Shown: positions 23,640-36,770 of the stretch, one piece after another | How positions within the stretch are numbered: position 1 is the stretch's first letter | Layout of the letters: each line of letters begins with the position of its first letter | NCBI GenBank assembly: GCA_028023455.1 | Contig: JAQFVV010000229.1 | Span: 992,501-1,056,500, forward strand | Source: Epiperipatus broadwayi | Lineage: Eukaryota > Onychophora > Udeonychophora > Euonychophora > Peripatidae | Length of the DNA: 64,000 bases | Direction of reading: 5' to 3' | Position numbers and translations under genes: made by a program | Notes under the pieces: model-generated | Database searches by the model: none | The model's input: only the letters and a program-made list of their open reading frames with translations | What the model was told of the DNA's origin: nothing

Positions 23640-24559
23640 CCTTTGTCAGGCAGTTCTTTTTCTCTTTTAACTGATTCTCTGATATAGGTTATTTTTCCTT
23701 TTATCTTTTCCATGCTTATAATTTTTCATCTTGTCCCTTTCACATTGTTTTATTTTCTACCTCATATATCTGAAGACCCTTTTGCTGAACAAAACATATT
23801 GCTTTGAAGTGTCTCACTTTATCATTGATCACATTAATAATAGTAAATGGAAAGAATCAATCTTCTACAGTTTTTTTTAATCTTTTAAATAAGATTACCC
23901 TATAAGTAACTTCTATTTCTGCTTTAAAATCATATTCATTAATCTTTCTCCTAACTCTTTATTTTGTTTTAACTCTATGTTCAAAATGAACAGTTACTTT
24001 AGTCAACTTATTGTTAGTTTCTTAAGGAAACTCTTTTACATTGTATTCCATCTTTAACTGATACCTTTATTCTATCTCTTGGCCAGCATTTTTTAATTTT
24101 TCCATCTCACTATCTATCTGTATCCACCTATTTTTATCTTTATTTTCACTTTACTTGTTTTAACATTATCTTGTCTTAATTCATCTTTCACTTCTTTCAT
24201 ACCTTATTTTATCATTTCAACTTTCTGAATCTCTTGAATCAAATCTTTTTCCATTATTTCTATGGCCTCCTGACTTTTCTCAACTTTTTCATTTCCTTCT
24301 TGACTTATTTCTTTCATTTCCTTCATCATTTCAGTTTTGAACTCCTCCAACATTGCTTTATTTTGTTTCCTCCTTGCCTGCTGACTTTGTTTTATTTCTT
24401 GTCACATTTCTGTCATCATATCCATCATCTTTATTCATCATCATCTGGGTCTCTGACACTTCTTTTTTCTTTTCCACTATTTGGGGATTCTTGAAAAAAA
24501 ACAGGGCTTTCTTCCAACACTACTCCCCCCCCCCCCACAATTTCTACATTGGCTTCCAT
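23640..24559 (-). pseudogene. Decayed coiled-coil ORF between direct repeats
   Basis: The first ATG considered is at 24557-24559 (MEANVEIVG), followed by a G12 run. After breaks, the frame 24353-24204 reads MLEEFKTEMMKEMKEISQEG and more, a Lys/Glu-rich heptad region of 49 residues. Downstream pieces with a similar base bias run to about 23640. A retroelement ORF1 or gag-like coiled coil fits the position, but I recognise no diagnostic domain, so the family is open. Confidence 0.4.
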
Positions 24560-24564
24560 TCTTG

Positions 24565-25850
24565 AAAACAAGATCAAATCCAATATTTTTATATTTCTTA
24601 ACTTTTATTTTCATTTTCAGTTTTACAGGAAAAAATATAACTTCTTAATATTTATTTATTTAACTTTCTTACATTCAAAAATAAATCAAAAAGAAAAAAA
24701 ATGCTAATTCACTGTTTATTTACTTTTATCATATTAAAAAGATGAACCCTTATTCCAAACTACCCCAACAATACACACCAACTAGCACAAACTGATCCCT
24801 AATACTTAAATCTTACCTCCTACACCTGAAATATTTCTCAATTGTCTGGAACAACATCTCACATGGATTTTGTTGTACTGGTCACCTCTTCATTTCTTTT
24901 GATACCAAGGATGCCATTAGGTTAATAATGCCCTAAAAAATTTAATTTTTGGTGATCAAGAGTTGATGGTAATGAATAACACCAGCTAGATGCAGGGAGA
25001 GAAAGAGATCTTTAAGATTGTTCAGACAATTGAAAAAAGACTACAGAAACAAAGGTCAGCTCAAAATAATTTTAAATAATTGCATAGTTTATTACACTAA
25101 GAAAAATAAAATAAATCTCAGGTAAACAAAGCATAAAAGTTTGACATAGATTCTTCTAGCATATTTATCAGAAAGTGCACATGGGCATTAATACATTAAA
25201 CACCCTGGCAGATATGTATGTTTCTTAACTAAGGTTTAAAAAGGGGACTTATAATATCTTCATGTCAGCAATTTATAAAAACTAATTCTAGCTTTCCTAT
25301 TCAGAGATTGCAAAACAAAAGGGAATCTTGTAGGAAGTACAATGAAACAGTGCAAGTGAGCTTTCCTTGAAGCAGAAAAGAAACATTTGGACCAAAAAGA
25401 TCATATGCCTGCAAAAGAGCCCATGATCTTGATCCCAATACAAGAGAAGAAAATATGACAAAAAAGATTATGATTTTATGTAATTTTAAGTAGAAGAAAA
25501 CAAAAATCTCTAATTTAAGAAAAACAGAACACTATACTCAATAAACCCCCAGCCAAAAGATTTGCAGTCTGCTGAAAATGCAAACCAAGATTGACTAAAT
25601 TAATTATAAGAAAAACATAAAGGACAGGTAAGTTAAAAGCAAATTATGAATGTCTGCCAAAACATTTATCAAGGGTTAGTAATACCAAAGAGGAAAACCT
25701 AGCATATAAAATAGCAATTCACAATCCACTCTCTGATAAATAAATATAAAAAATATGGACATACAATAATAGAAAATACATAAAATAATTAAAAATATTA
25801 TACAGATATTTAAAATTTATAATAAAGGCATGATTCTGTTAAGATTAAAC
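24565..25850. other. Internal region between direct repeats, no gene seen
   Basis: AT-rich and purine-rich on the plus strand. No open frame or motif found. If the flanking repeats are LTRs, this would be the 5' internal part. Confidence 0.45.
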
Positions 25851-26897
25851 TGAGACTTTAATAGACATTTAAAGCCTGGTTAGAGTATGAAAATCTTTTA
25901 TCTTGAGGCCTAATGTAAAGTCTGTCAGATTTCCTCCAGTGGAATATACAAAACATTTTTTGGCTTGAGCTTATCATGAAGGCTTTGGATTTATATCTCT
26001 TTTATAGGGAATGTGAAGGCAAGTTATTGTTTAAGCTTTTATGACATGATCTTTGAAGGAACAATTCAGGATCCAGGGTTCATCTTTAGGTTGATTTAGC
26101 ACTGCATGTAGTACATAAGATTTTTCATGGCATGTAGTTTTGGCATTCTGCAGAGATGATCACTATTTAGCAAATAAAAGTATTCTGATTTCAGCAAAAT
26201 TTCCAAGCAGCAGATAGTAAAAGGCAATATTAGCAATGGTGATCTCCAGGCACAGACATATTTTTTTTTTACAAATCAGGCAGCACAGTAATTCAAATAA
26301 GAATCACAAGTAATGTACTAAAGAGTTGAATCACTTTTCATACTCAGCAAAATAATAACGATAAGCAGAATAATTGGTCCAAAATCCCAGGGCTATTTAT
26401 GGACATTCATATTCCCCAAATCATTTTGAATTAGAAGTTTTTGCCCAGGGCAAACTTCTATCTCTAACTTAATCTTAATTTAAAAAAAAAACATCTGTCC
26501 AGGGCTCTTATTCAAAATTGAAGGAAAGTAAATGCAAAATTAAGTCTGTTTTTTCTTTTGAAATAGATTACAATCAAAGAAACAAGAATGCAATTAAAAA
26601 CTTTTTAAAATTAAAATGCTTTGTCCAAAAGGATTAAAACTTTTTTTTAATTTAAAATATTTTTAAAAATAGATTTTTAAAAAACAAGTGTTGAAATAAA
26701 ATAGATTTTATACTAAAATCTATTGCAAATAAAAATCACAAAATTTTAAAATAAAAGGGAGTATGTTTGTTATTGCACATACTCTTAATACATAAAATAA
26801 AATAATATTCAAAACTTTCAAATATTGTTCTTTTAAAACTTTATAAAAATAAAGGTTAGTTTCAATTTGTGATGGAACTTTTGAAGTGGATAAAGCA
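25851..26897 (-). repeat. 1.05-kb direct repeat, right copy (LTR-like)
   Basis: Direct copy of 22354-23412 with small indels. A shared tail includes ATTGCACATACTCTTAATAC and ATTGTTCTTTTAAA. The flanks of the two copies differ, which sets the ends. Confidence 0.6.
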
Positions 26898-27650
26898 TCT
26901 TAGAATGTCCAATTGTCCCAAATGGTTGGACAATAAATGTAATGGAATGTGCTATATGTATGAAAAGAGATGAAATCATCCTATTCATTGTGAGCTAATT
27001 GAGATGGACAATTCACGCCATTATAATGTATCTCAGGTTTTGATTTATTTTTCTTAAAATATATGTAGAACAAAATATAAACCAGCTCAATCAATAAATT
27101 TAAAATGCAATGAACTAGGCTACAATGCTAAGCCTTTATTTCAACATCCTACAAGTTTGGGCATCAACTGTTGATAAATGACATCCATGCATCAGAATAT
27201 ATATTATGCATGAGTGAATGTGGTTTAATTATTACTTATAAAGCTACTCCAACTAGCTATGTGTAAAATATACTTGGATACCAGAACAATAACAAAGACA
27301 TATTAAGTAGTTTATTCTCAGAGTTAATTTCAATGATGATTTGATTATTTCCTAAAAAACAAATTGGAAGCAAAGGGAATTTTGTTGAATCCAACCTATA
27401 TTTACAAACAAAGATTATATGAATTAATATTCCAATTATTGATGGCTTAAATAAATGATTAACAAAACACAATAGTATCATTTAATTGATTGTAAATCTA
27501 TCAAACTAACTAATGACTTCTACACTGCAAAGAGAACATAAAGATATTAGTAAATTTTAAATAAAAAACACCAAGTCATTTCTTATAAAACAAATGATAT
27601 ATGCTTTATTTTAAATTGTAATTAAATCTTTTAAACTATATATATATATT
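26898..27650. other. AT-rich spacer ending in (TA)n
   Basis: No gene recognised. A short inverted match (CCAATTGTCCCAAATGGTTGGACAA) at 26919-26943 is the only structure noted. Confidence 0.5.
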
Positions 27651-29330
27651 ATAACGATCCAAAAGAAAGTGGAGTTCAAATCTAACCGCAATCTGCACTA
27701 CAAGGGTGCTGTCTAGGCATTTGAGCCTAGAAAAATTTATAAAGTAGGCAGATACACACTGTTAAGATTCCACTTTATTTAAATATTCAGATTGTTAGCC
27801 CAAGTCACTAGCTCAGGGAGTAGCAGAGATGATAAAATATAACTTTAATTTATATCTTAAATATAAATAAATAAAAGCCACTGCCAGAAATTAACACATA
27901 AATAAAAATATTTATTTACGCACATATAAAATCATTCTAAATTTGAGAAATAAGTTTAACATTTTAGATTTTTATATTAATCTTTAATTTTACATTTAAA
28001 AAGATTGCAATGAGTTTAATATTTATTTAGTGAGTCGAGTATGAATAGACTACATAGATCTGCATTTGAAAAGAAAATATTCTTTCCCTTATTTAACCTT
28101 AGGCCAAAAGTTCGCAGTCAAACTGGTGCCAATCCATCTGATACATTTATGTATTCAATGTAGCATGAAAATATGACAACAAAAAATACTATACTATCAG
28201 GAATGTACATCTGAACATTAAGTAGAGTTAGAAAAGACATTGTCTCTCCACCAACAGAAATGCTACATCTGTTGGCGAGTAGAACAATAAACAAAAAACT
28301 CCATAGGAATGGACTGCGGTCCTTTGCCAACTTACAAACCCATCCATAGGCAAACAGAAGGTGTGTGGCATATATATGCAATCCTTCCCATAGCGGATCT
28401 CATACTACATCTACTAATTACACAAATATATCCAATCCATTGAGCTAATTCAACTACGAAATGAATAACCTAAGATTACCCTCCCTTAAACTATATATAT
28501 AACTTTACAAATCTATATAGCCATTCGGCCCAACTTAAATTTAACATTTAGATATGTTTGCACAGATGAATTTTATACAATTGGTTTTATAATGTTGAGT
28601 ATAGATTGGCTGCATAAAATTCCATGGTTAAAACGTTCCAGAATACACATAACCGATCAAAATACAAAGTCATCGATAATGTCAATTGCAGAGGGAATAC
28701 AAGAAGCCCAGTAGCATTCAACATAAGATGCCACAATGACACAAATGACCTATATATTCCAATCGAATATGAAACAGCAACACAATTAACCGCTAATGAA
28801 TCCATGCAACATCTATACCCAACTTAAATTTCATGCATTTAAATAATTTATACAATAAGAAAAAAAATGGAAATGATTTTTATCAAAAGCAAAACATATA
28901 AAATTAAACATTACCAATTGATTTTAAACTTAAAAGTCAGATAGAAGTTCATAAGCTTGAGTGAAAGTTCTTAATTATTTTTAAATTTTAGAGTTCATGT
29001 CAATAGCTTACAGTAGAAGAATCACTGCTCTTGATGTAAATTTCCACAGAGTCTTTATTTGAAAAACCGGTCAGATGTTCCGGAGGTAGCATTAGCTAGT
29101 TCATTTTGGGATCACAGTCAGTTCATTTTTTTAAAATAAGTGGGAGAGAACGACAAGTGCATCTTGTCATTCATCTCCCAAATCAAGTTCGATACTGTCA
29201 GGAAACTGAATATTTCTCTTTTTATAATCCTCCTATGGATTCCACAAACAAAAATGTCACTGTTTCATTTTTTCGTTATGGTCCGGGCCTTTATTTGCTG
29301 CTTCTATATTGGACAAGCTAATTCTTTATT
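27651..29330 (+). repeat. TA-seated non-coding element, copy 1
   Basis: It begins TATAACGATCC directly after a (TA)n run and aligns along its length with 41431-42867. Shared boxes are TCTGCACTAC, AAGTAGGCAGATA, GCCACTGCCAG, TAGGCCAAAAGTTCGCAGTC and CAATCCATCTGATA. It has no ORF of note. The right end is uncertain; similarity fades after TTTCATTTTTT near 29270. It may be a solo LTR or a non-autonomous element. Confidence 0.65.
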
Positions 29331-30138
29331 CCTTATCTAATTTTCATCTGACTTTTTAATTACACAAGAGCCCAAGACTAGCTTGCTTTTCAATTAATAA
29401 ACAATCATTTCCATTTACAGATTACAGGAATTAATTAATACCTGTTTTTATTTTAACTTACGTTATTTCTTTATTAAAATATTTTTATATTTAAATCTTG
29501 TATTTTTTTATCAAAAAAGTATGTTCAAATACTTTTTTTTATTTATAAAAAAAAATATTTTTAAAGTTTTGAATCTGTGTGAATATATATGTTTAACAAA
29601 TATTTTAATTTTAGCGTTTAGTTTTTTTTTTAATACATTTATTTTTATTTGCGAACTTTAAGATTTTATTTTAAATTAATGTAACAGCATTTTTATATAT
29701 CGTTACATATCAGTAAACTTCCTCAAAAAAATAAAAACATTAAAAAAAAAAAAGAATTTACTTAGTGTTAGTAATTACGTTACACAAATTTATTATATAT
29801 GAAAATTTCAAAAGGACAAACCTTTTTTTTTTTAAAGACAAAACAGTAATTACAAATATAATGATAAAAAAAATGTTGACTGATGATTCCTTACTACCAG
29901 CTAAATTTCTGCCCCCTCCCTTCCAAATTTCTTTTCTTCTACCTTTAACTATTACTTACACAAGTTGAACGATTAGATTTTAATTTAAACAAGACTTTTT
30001 TTAAAAAAAATTATGATTTATATTTATTATTATGTTTTATTATTTAGATTTTAATATTAACTTTTTATTCCTCACATTTAATTCTACATATGCACAATTT
30101 TTCTTACTGGCAGTACCTTTAAAACACAATTCCAAGTA
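29331..30138. other. AT-rich spacer, nothing recognised
   Basis: Homopolymer-rich sequence without coding frame or repeat partner. Confidence 0.5.
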
Positions 30139-30350
30139 TAACCTTACGTTAATACAACAAATATATTTATACTAATTTCAGAAAAAATACTACGGGCATG
30201 ATTTATTTTCAAAAGTACTCGTGGTTCATTAAACATCTGGCTGTAACTTTACGTTAGTACAAAAATGTACTTATTTCAGAAAAAAACAAAAATGTTACTG
30301 GCATGATTCACTTTTAAAATTCTCAGGGCACTCATGTTTATTAAAGATCA
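30139..30350. repeat. Tandem duplication, 105-bp unit
   Basis: TAACCTTACGTTAATAC at 30139 recurs as TAACTTTACGTTAGTAC at 30244. Both units continue with ATTTCAGAAAAAA and a CATGATT box. Confidence 0.7.
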
Positions 30351-33300
30351 GCCCAAGTTGGGTAGCCAGTTATAACGTTTTATGTAAATTCATAAAATTG
30401 ATTTTACTTTTCAAATTTCAATTTTAGTCTAACATGAGTTAAATGAAAATATTTATGAGCAATAAGCATGAATTGGAATTTATGCTTGCACAGGAATCAT
30501 TTATCAATTATCATATATAAAACTTTAATAAATAAATAAAAATTATAAGTTGATAATAAATTGTTGAATTAATAATTTAATACTATAGATGTGCTTCTCA
30601 AGGCTAGATCAATTAATAAAATAATAACACAAATCTCATAAGAATTCTTTCTCCACTATGCTATATAAATATTTATTTTCTTCATTTACATTGGATCATA
30701 CTTCTTTTTATACTGCGAGCACCAACTATTTGTGCTTATTATTTATAAAAGGCTTCTATCATAGCCTGCAAATTCAACATCTCAGTTCATAACTTTATTA
30801 ATCTGGGCTTCATTAAACACTTACTATAAAATATATATGTATATATGTGACCCATATTTTTATCGATAAACAATATATATATATATATAAACAACTTCTA
30901 TATAACATATGTAGGAATATCTGTCTGCAACTTTGATGCTAAATAACTATAACCTGCTCTATCCTTTCAAAACACATCTAACAATAAAAACATAACCAAT
31001 TGGTGAAGAAAATCATTAAACAATGATAAATTTGTAGACACAAATTTATTATATTATATATATAATATAAATAACCGCTATTCAAACAAATACTATATTT
31101 TATTTTAATTCCCAGTTGAAGTCATGCATACACTTATGTTTAGCATATATATATATATTTGCATTTAAATTAAAATACAACAGTTTTTTTTTTACTAATG
31201 AATAAATATAATATATGTAGATATTTGTCTAAAAAGAAAAATTATAATCGGTCTGTTTATGCAATTTTTGCATATAATATTTATGACTAAAAAAATATAC
31301 TTTTATTAGTAAATGGTTTTGGCATACTTTATAAAACTAATATATTTTAAATCATACTGACCGATTAAATACCAAGTTATATATATATATATAACATCTA
31401 TTTCAATTGAAATTTTAAAACACACACAAAAATATTAATCATAAACTTTTTAAAAAAAAAAACAAGTAAATGATTTTTAAAATAAAATAAAATAAATTGA
31501 TCAATTAAGTTAACCCATACAGTTTACTGGTTATTTGAAGTGTTTTTGTCTTGACAAAATGTAATGGTTCTTATAACTTTAAAAGAAAAATACATATATA
31601 TTGACAATGCATGAGTACATAACATATACTTTCTGCTTAAGCAATTAATTCCTAGCATTTCTTTTATATTATCTGAGTTGACAAATTAACTATAGCAATA
31701 AATTGATTTGGTCATTTAGTTTAGAATTATTAAAAGAATCTTAAAAGTTAAAATAGCTATTTATTTCAAGGTTTGCTTATAGACACTTGCTTGGTAATAA
31801 TTTGCATATTTTCACTAGATCTTAACTGTTACATAAGATAGGCAAAAGAATTCAAAACCCTTGGACAGTAATCCTATTGTTTCAGCCCACCAATCTAATT
31901 CTATATCTCAATCCAATAGTTGTTGTATTTATGCCACAAAGCAAATTTGTAGAAGAGACTACAGTAAAAGTCTTTCTTTCTTTCTTTCAATGGTGATTAT
32001 ACATTGTTTAAATCTCCACACATTTCACTATAACAATTGTTGATTTTTTTTAATATTAAAATAATAATAATAATAAAAATATTACATAGAAAATCAGTTT
32101 TGCAGTTTACAAAAATAAATAATGATAGAATTACATCCTAAACAATTGCCAAATAAAAATACAATCTAAATATATTCAGCAATTTATATGCTAATATTTA
32201 TATAATATCTATATACACATACATATATGAATTTATATATCATCATTACCATTTAAATTCCACGATCACAAACAAATGAATATACCAAAATAAAAATAAA
32301 ATAAAAATGAACTAAATAATGATAACAACACCTAACAACAACAGCTATCTATATAGAAATTCCTACATCAAAGCTAAATTAGATTTTTTTTTAAAACATA
32401 GATAGCACTTTAATGAAAAGAGTGGATCTTTCCATCCTTTACAACATATATAAAACAAAGATTGTGGTAATATAAATAGCAATCAAATTATTAATTGATG
32501 TTGAAATTAGAAGTCATTTACCAATTTTTGATTATTTATCAACAACAAAGTTCAAAGTAGAAATAAAAAGCCTGCAAAAGACTTTTAAGTGTAAGATTGA
32601 AAAATAAAAGATAAAATAACTATCTTTATAGAACTAACTTCAGATCAAATGCTTCAGTTATAGTTCTTATAGAGACACAATAAAGGAGAAAGAAAATTTC
32701 AATTCACTATGATTTTTAATTGAGAGGTATTGGATCTTTATCCTTGTTTTATTTTCTAGCCAAGAATAAGTAGATAATATAAATCAGCTGGTACTAAATG
32801 GTTATTGGAATTGAATAACTATTTGATAAAATATCCTAAATTTGAGTGCAACCACACATATTTCAAAATACTCTTAGCTTAGGTTCAAATTCCAATTTAT
32901 GAACATAAAAAGTGGATGCACTGTCACTACAACCAAGGACTTTTTTAAACAATGATTCTTAAATTTAAAAGTGAAGACCAGAATTAATGAATTTATAGCA
33001 TTTCTGGAGATTCTTTATCAATGTCAAAACTGGATATTAACAAATATTAAGAAAAGGATTAATGTTTTGACTTAGTATTACTGGAAAAGATGTTTGAAAT
33101 TGAATGAAGAAATGAATATCAAATCAAAATAGTCCTAAACTTTTGTATAAATAAGAATGTTCAGACTGAGTTTAACTTATTCTAAAACTATTTGATGCAT
33201 TCCAGAAGTATATAATGCTTGATAATTTGATGGTGTAAAAAGTAACAAACACAAACAACAATAAAATGGAAGAACTATATCAAGGTTGACTAATCTATGA

Positions 33301-33640
33301 TGCATGCATCAAATGTGGCACATTCTGGAATTAATTTGACATGTTGAACCCACAATTATAAAAAAAATAATTAGAAAGGTTATATTTTTAAAGTAATGTG
33401 GCATACAAAAAACAATTTATATTTTTTAATATGTCAAAAAGAAAAAAAAAGAAAGAAATATGCTTTCTTAATTCCTCATATAAAAGTCTGATAAAAAACA
33501 AACAAACTCAGAAGTTCTCATTAAAGTAAACAATATTTATTTACAAATGTACTATGTGGTGAAACATTGTCTATTTTAAGGAAAATTAAATAATAATAGT
33601 AGCTTTTGAAGAAGAACAACTCTTTCAATTCATAGTCTAA
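30351..33640. other. Long AT-rich spacer with TA microsatellites
   Basis: I see no gene, RNA or assignable element. It holds several short (TA)n runs (about 30867-30890, 31150-31163, 31377-31394). Confidence 0.5.
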
Positions 33641-34480
33641 TGGAATTCTTAATATTTTGCATAACAATAGCATAATTTCAGTGCAGAACACAAATGTTCA
33701 AATAAAATCAATAGAAGACTATGGCTTATGCAGTGTCTCACTTGATCAGCAACTATTATATGGAAAGCTTGAAGTAATGGCCATAAAGACTATTTCATCT
33801 AAAGTCTGGCTTTTGCTGTGTCAAACATTTTGCACATACACTAATAATATATCCACTTCAATTAAATTCATACTAGAATTAGAACAAAAACAAAAATTGG
33901 CATTCTTAAATGTTCTTGTTACAAAAAATCCTCATGACAAAATCAAAGAAATCCCACACACACACACAAAATATTTAGTATATAATCTATTCATGACAAG
34001 ATTTATACTATCATTATGAAACAGAATAAAAGAAGTTTGTTTGAAACCAGTGACTTAAAAAAAAAGTGTTTCATAGAACAAATTCTCATGATGAATAGTT
34101 ATCCATTAACTATCATTACAAAAATCTTTAACAGACAAAGTGAAAAAAACAAAAGATAAAACAATTATACATACTAATAGCAGGTATGCTAAAGAAAATC
34201 TGCAATCGGTATAATATCAGAACATGTTTTCAAACTATAGACCATTACAAGAAATACTAATGTTTACAAAATCCCAATGAAATACGTGAATGTGAAATAA
34301 CTTATATCCGTGAACCCATCTGGTCTATTGAAAAATGATTAAAAGAGCATACAGAGGAAGAAATAGGTGTTTCTAGAATAGCAGACAATGCATATACCAA
34401 CAAACACATATTAAATTGGGGAAATACAAGAATATTGGACAGAAAGCGAAAAATAAAAAAAAGAAAATTTTAAAAAGCTG
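33641..34480 (+). pseudogene. Penelope-like element RT and GIY-YIG endonuclease
   Basis: The open piece 33657-34019 matches the end of a Penelope-type RT. LLYGKLEVMAIKTISSKVW corresponds to the block just before the YVDD box. The box itself is eroded (near 33815-33835). Then come SIKFILELEQKQKLAFLNVL and VTKN. Further on, pieces of a GIY-YIG endonuclease follow: VYKIPM near 34265, SIEK and LKEHTEEEIGVSRIADNAY near 34325-34400, and ILNWGNTRILDRKRKIKKRK near 34410-34470. RT followed by GIY-YIG is the mark of Penelope-like elements. It is heavily decayed; the 5' part is not visible. Confidence 0.8.
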
Positions 34481-34599
34481 CTTACACGATAATGGCAAAT
34501 AATACCGTAAGTTAATTTATTCTGATAATTCAGAATAGAAAACACTAATTAAGCTTGCCATTAAAGAAATTTTGAGAAATCAGGGTGCACTCAAAGATT

Positions 34600-34720
34600 G
34601 TCTTTGTTAGAATAACTAGTACCCATGCCGGTATTATCACTGGTCAGATAACATCCGAATAAGAGAAAATAATGCTACCTGAAATGCTATTTTACACATT
34701 AATCTGTGTGCCTTTATTTA
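34600..34720 (+). repeat. Penelope-like element 3' region
   Basis: GGTATTATCACTGGTCAG and TTAATCTGTGTGC are shared with 63629-63705 and, in part, with 36603-36770. It lies just downstream of the GIY-YIG remnant, which links that repeat to the Penelope-like element. Confidence 0.6.
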
Positions 34721-34988
34721 TTACTCGAATGCATTTGAAAAGTTTAAATGAAGCTTCAATTTTTCTTAAGATATTTAACAATTCATTATAAGCATTAAGT
34801 AATTTTTTTTTTTTCTAGTACATTATCACACTATGAAACAATTGCTAAATTTTAAAAAAATGTGATAAATCTAGAATCCGAGACCATCAATCGTACGAAA
34901 ACTTTTTTTTTTTTTTTGATAGTTGGTTTTTGAAATGAATTATGGGAATATTAGTATTTTTTATTATTATTTTTTTCCATGTGTCATA

Positions 34989-35067
34989 GCATCAGCCGGG
35001 AAGCGAACCCGCTAACCCGGTACAACTGCTTGTAAGACAACTGTGCTGACCTTTCGATCACCAATGC
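34989..35067 (-). tRNA. tRNA-Val(UAC)-like pseudogene or SINE head
   Basis: On the minus strand the ends GCATTGG and CTGATGC pair in all seven positions (two as G-U). An anticodon arm GTTGT-CTTACAA-GCAGT reads TAC with three G-U pairs. The T arm GCGGG-TTCGCTT-CCCGG pairs in four of five and has a box B-like TTCG. The D arm is irregular and the variable region is about 12 nt, too long for a normal tRNA-Val. I read it as a tRNA-derived pseudogene or SINE head, not a working tRNA. Confidence 0.45.
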
Positions 35068-35269
35068 TTGACTAGTGTTTGTTATGTTTAATTGATTTTC
35101 GCTTGCGAAAGCATGATCGTGATAGAATTTTAGCAAAAAAAAATTTTTTAATCAGATTTTGTTATAATATATTGTATTTTAGAAAAACTGTATAATCGTC
35201 AAAAGTTGTCCATTTGTCAGGATATTACTGATAAAGTAATTTGGAGATATATAGCAAACAATAGGGTTT

Positions 35270-36065
35270 AAAAAATTTGTGTGCTACCAAAACTTTCAGC
35301 GGTTGCCGGAAGTTCAGTATGAACCAGGAATGAGAACTCATTCACTGATACATTTAACACTTACTAAGCTCTAGCAAAACCTAGAACGTAGATTTATAAT
35401 CTCTCTCACTAACATGCATTTGCAGATAAAAGTTACAATTTCACTTTAATAAATAATACCCAATGTACGATTAAGCCTTAAAATAATTGTTCAAATTAAT
35501 ATGTAATATTACAATTAATATCAAAATTAATTTAAAGGAATATTTACAAGCTTACATTTTAATAATTCTATCAGTAACATTTTTCAAGATAATTGCAAGA
35601 ATAGAAATATATTTAAAAATATATTAAACGATTTCACAAATTCCTTGTGCGAAAAGATTGTAAAATTGTTGTTAGAGGGCGCAATTTTTTAATATTCAAC
35701 CAAATTGTTCATCAAATCTTTGTATTTATGATAAATTAAAATAAAGGATCTTCACGCTAGAGAACCATTAAAACTTTATATTTATGGGGGTTTTTTTTTA
35801 AAATAATCTTCAAGAATATCGCTTTTTTGAAATACCGCTGTTAGTGAAATGCTATTGATTTATAATTTTTTAGTATTCTTTTCTATTAATTGTTACAAGA
35901 ATTCTTAAATTAGCAACAAGTAAAAAAGTTTATTAGTAAAGGAAATGCATTTTATAGTCTTTTTAAAAAAAAATTAAGTGTTGTTTTTTTTTAGCATTAA
36001 AAGAATAAATAGAGATATTGATAGATGCTGCTAATATTAAAATCTTTTTAAAAAATATTAAAATT
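35270..36065 (+). repeat. Old dispersed repeat, copy 2
   Basis: Partner of 1641-2131 plus 4455-4730, here without the LINE insertion. Shared boxes include AGAGGGCG (35675-35690), AATCTTCAAGAAT (35805) and GATGCTGCTAATAT (near 36025). Confidence 0.6.
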
Positions 36066-36600
36066 TAATTATTTTCTTGCTCACTCTGTAATGACTAATT
36101 TAGAATTTAATTTAATTGCAGAATAGGCAAGAAATTATTGATCTAATAAAACTTTGCCATTGATTTGCTTTAACTGAATATTTATTATATAAGTTAGTTG
36201 ATATACACTAAATTACATAATGTATACGTTATCCTTACCGAACACGGACAACATAGATTCATGAAACTTTACAAATTAAGATTATATTTAATAAACAAAC
36301 GATCACATGAAGTTTAAAGATACAAATATTCACTTGAACCTAAGGCTTATTAAATAATAAGAGAGACCAGGATGACTTTTATAAGGTTCTCTATATCTAT
36401 TTTTTTTACTTCAGGAAGAGAGTTATTTTTCATTATTTATTCTCACTTTGCTTAAAAGTGAACAAACTCTGACTTTGCTATTCCTCTTCAACCCTGAATT
36501 TTCATACTGATTTGGCAATGACCACTCTTTTTTTCTCTCACTGCTACATTTAGAAATAAAGAATATTGTAAGCAACTAAATAATATTTATGTGAATTAAA
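36066..36600. other. AT-rich spacer, nothing recognised
   Basis: No gene or repeat assigned. Confidence 0.5.
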
Positions 36601-36602
36601 TA

Positions 36603-36770
36603 ATATAAACGCACCTGAAAAAGAGAGGAGAATAATACCTCTCGAAACATTGTACATTTACTAATCTGTGTGCTATTATTTCTAACAGTTGAATGTATTT
36701 GGAATATTTAAGAAAGTCAAATTCTTCTAAACACATTCAATACTTATATTAGATTATGGAAATAATACCA
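36603..36770 (+). repeat. Penelope-type 3' sequence with hammerhead-like fold
   Basis: It shares ACCTCTCGAAACATTGT, TGTGTGCTATTATT and AACAGTTGAATGTA with 63660-63780 and abuts the gypsy remnant. At 36615-36654: CTGAAAA, stem GAGAGG/CCTCTC around a 9-nt loop, then GAAA, C-ATT-G and UA. This resembles a minimal hammerhead with a decayed CUGAUGA box. Penelope-like elements are known to carry such hammerheads. Confidence 0.5.

Noticed and set aside
24234-24565. Plus-strand frames rich in Phe and Ser
   Set aside because: They are the reverse side of a purine-rich coiled-coil frame on the minus strand.
28118-28381. Minus-strand open frame within the TA-seated element
   Set aside because: The corresponding region of the partner copy at 41900-42190 is not open, so the frame is not conserved.
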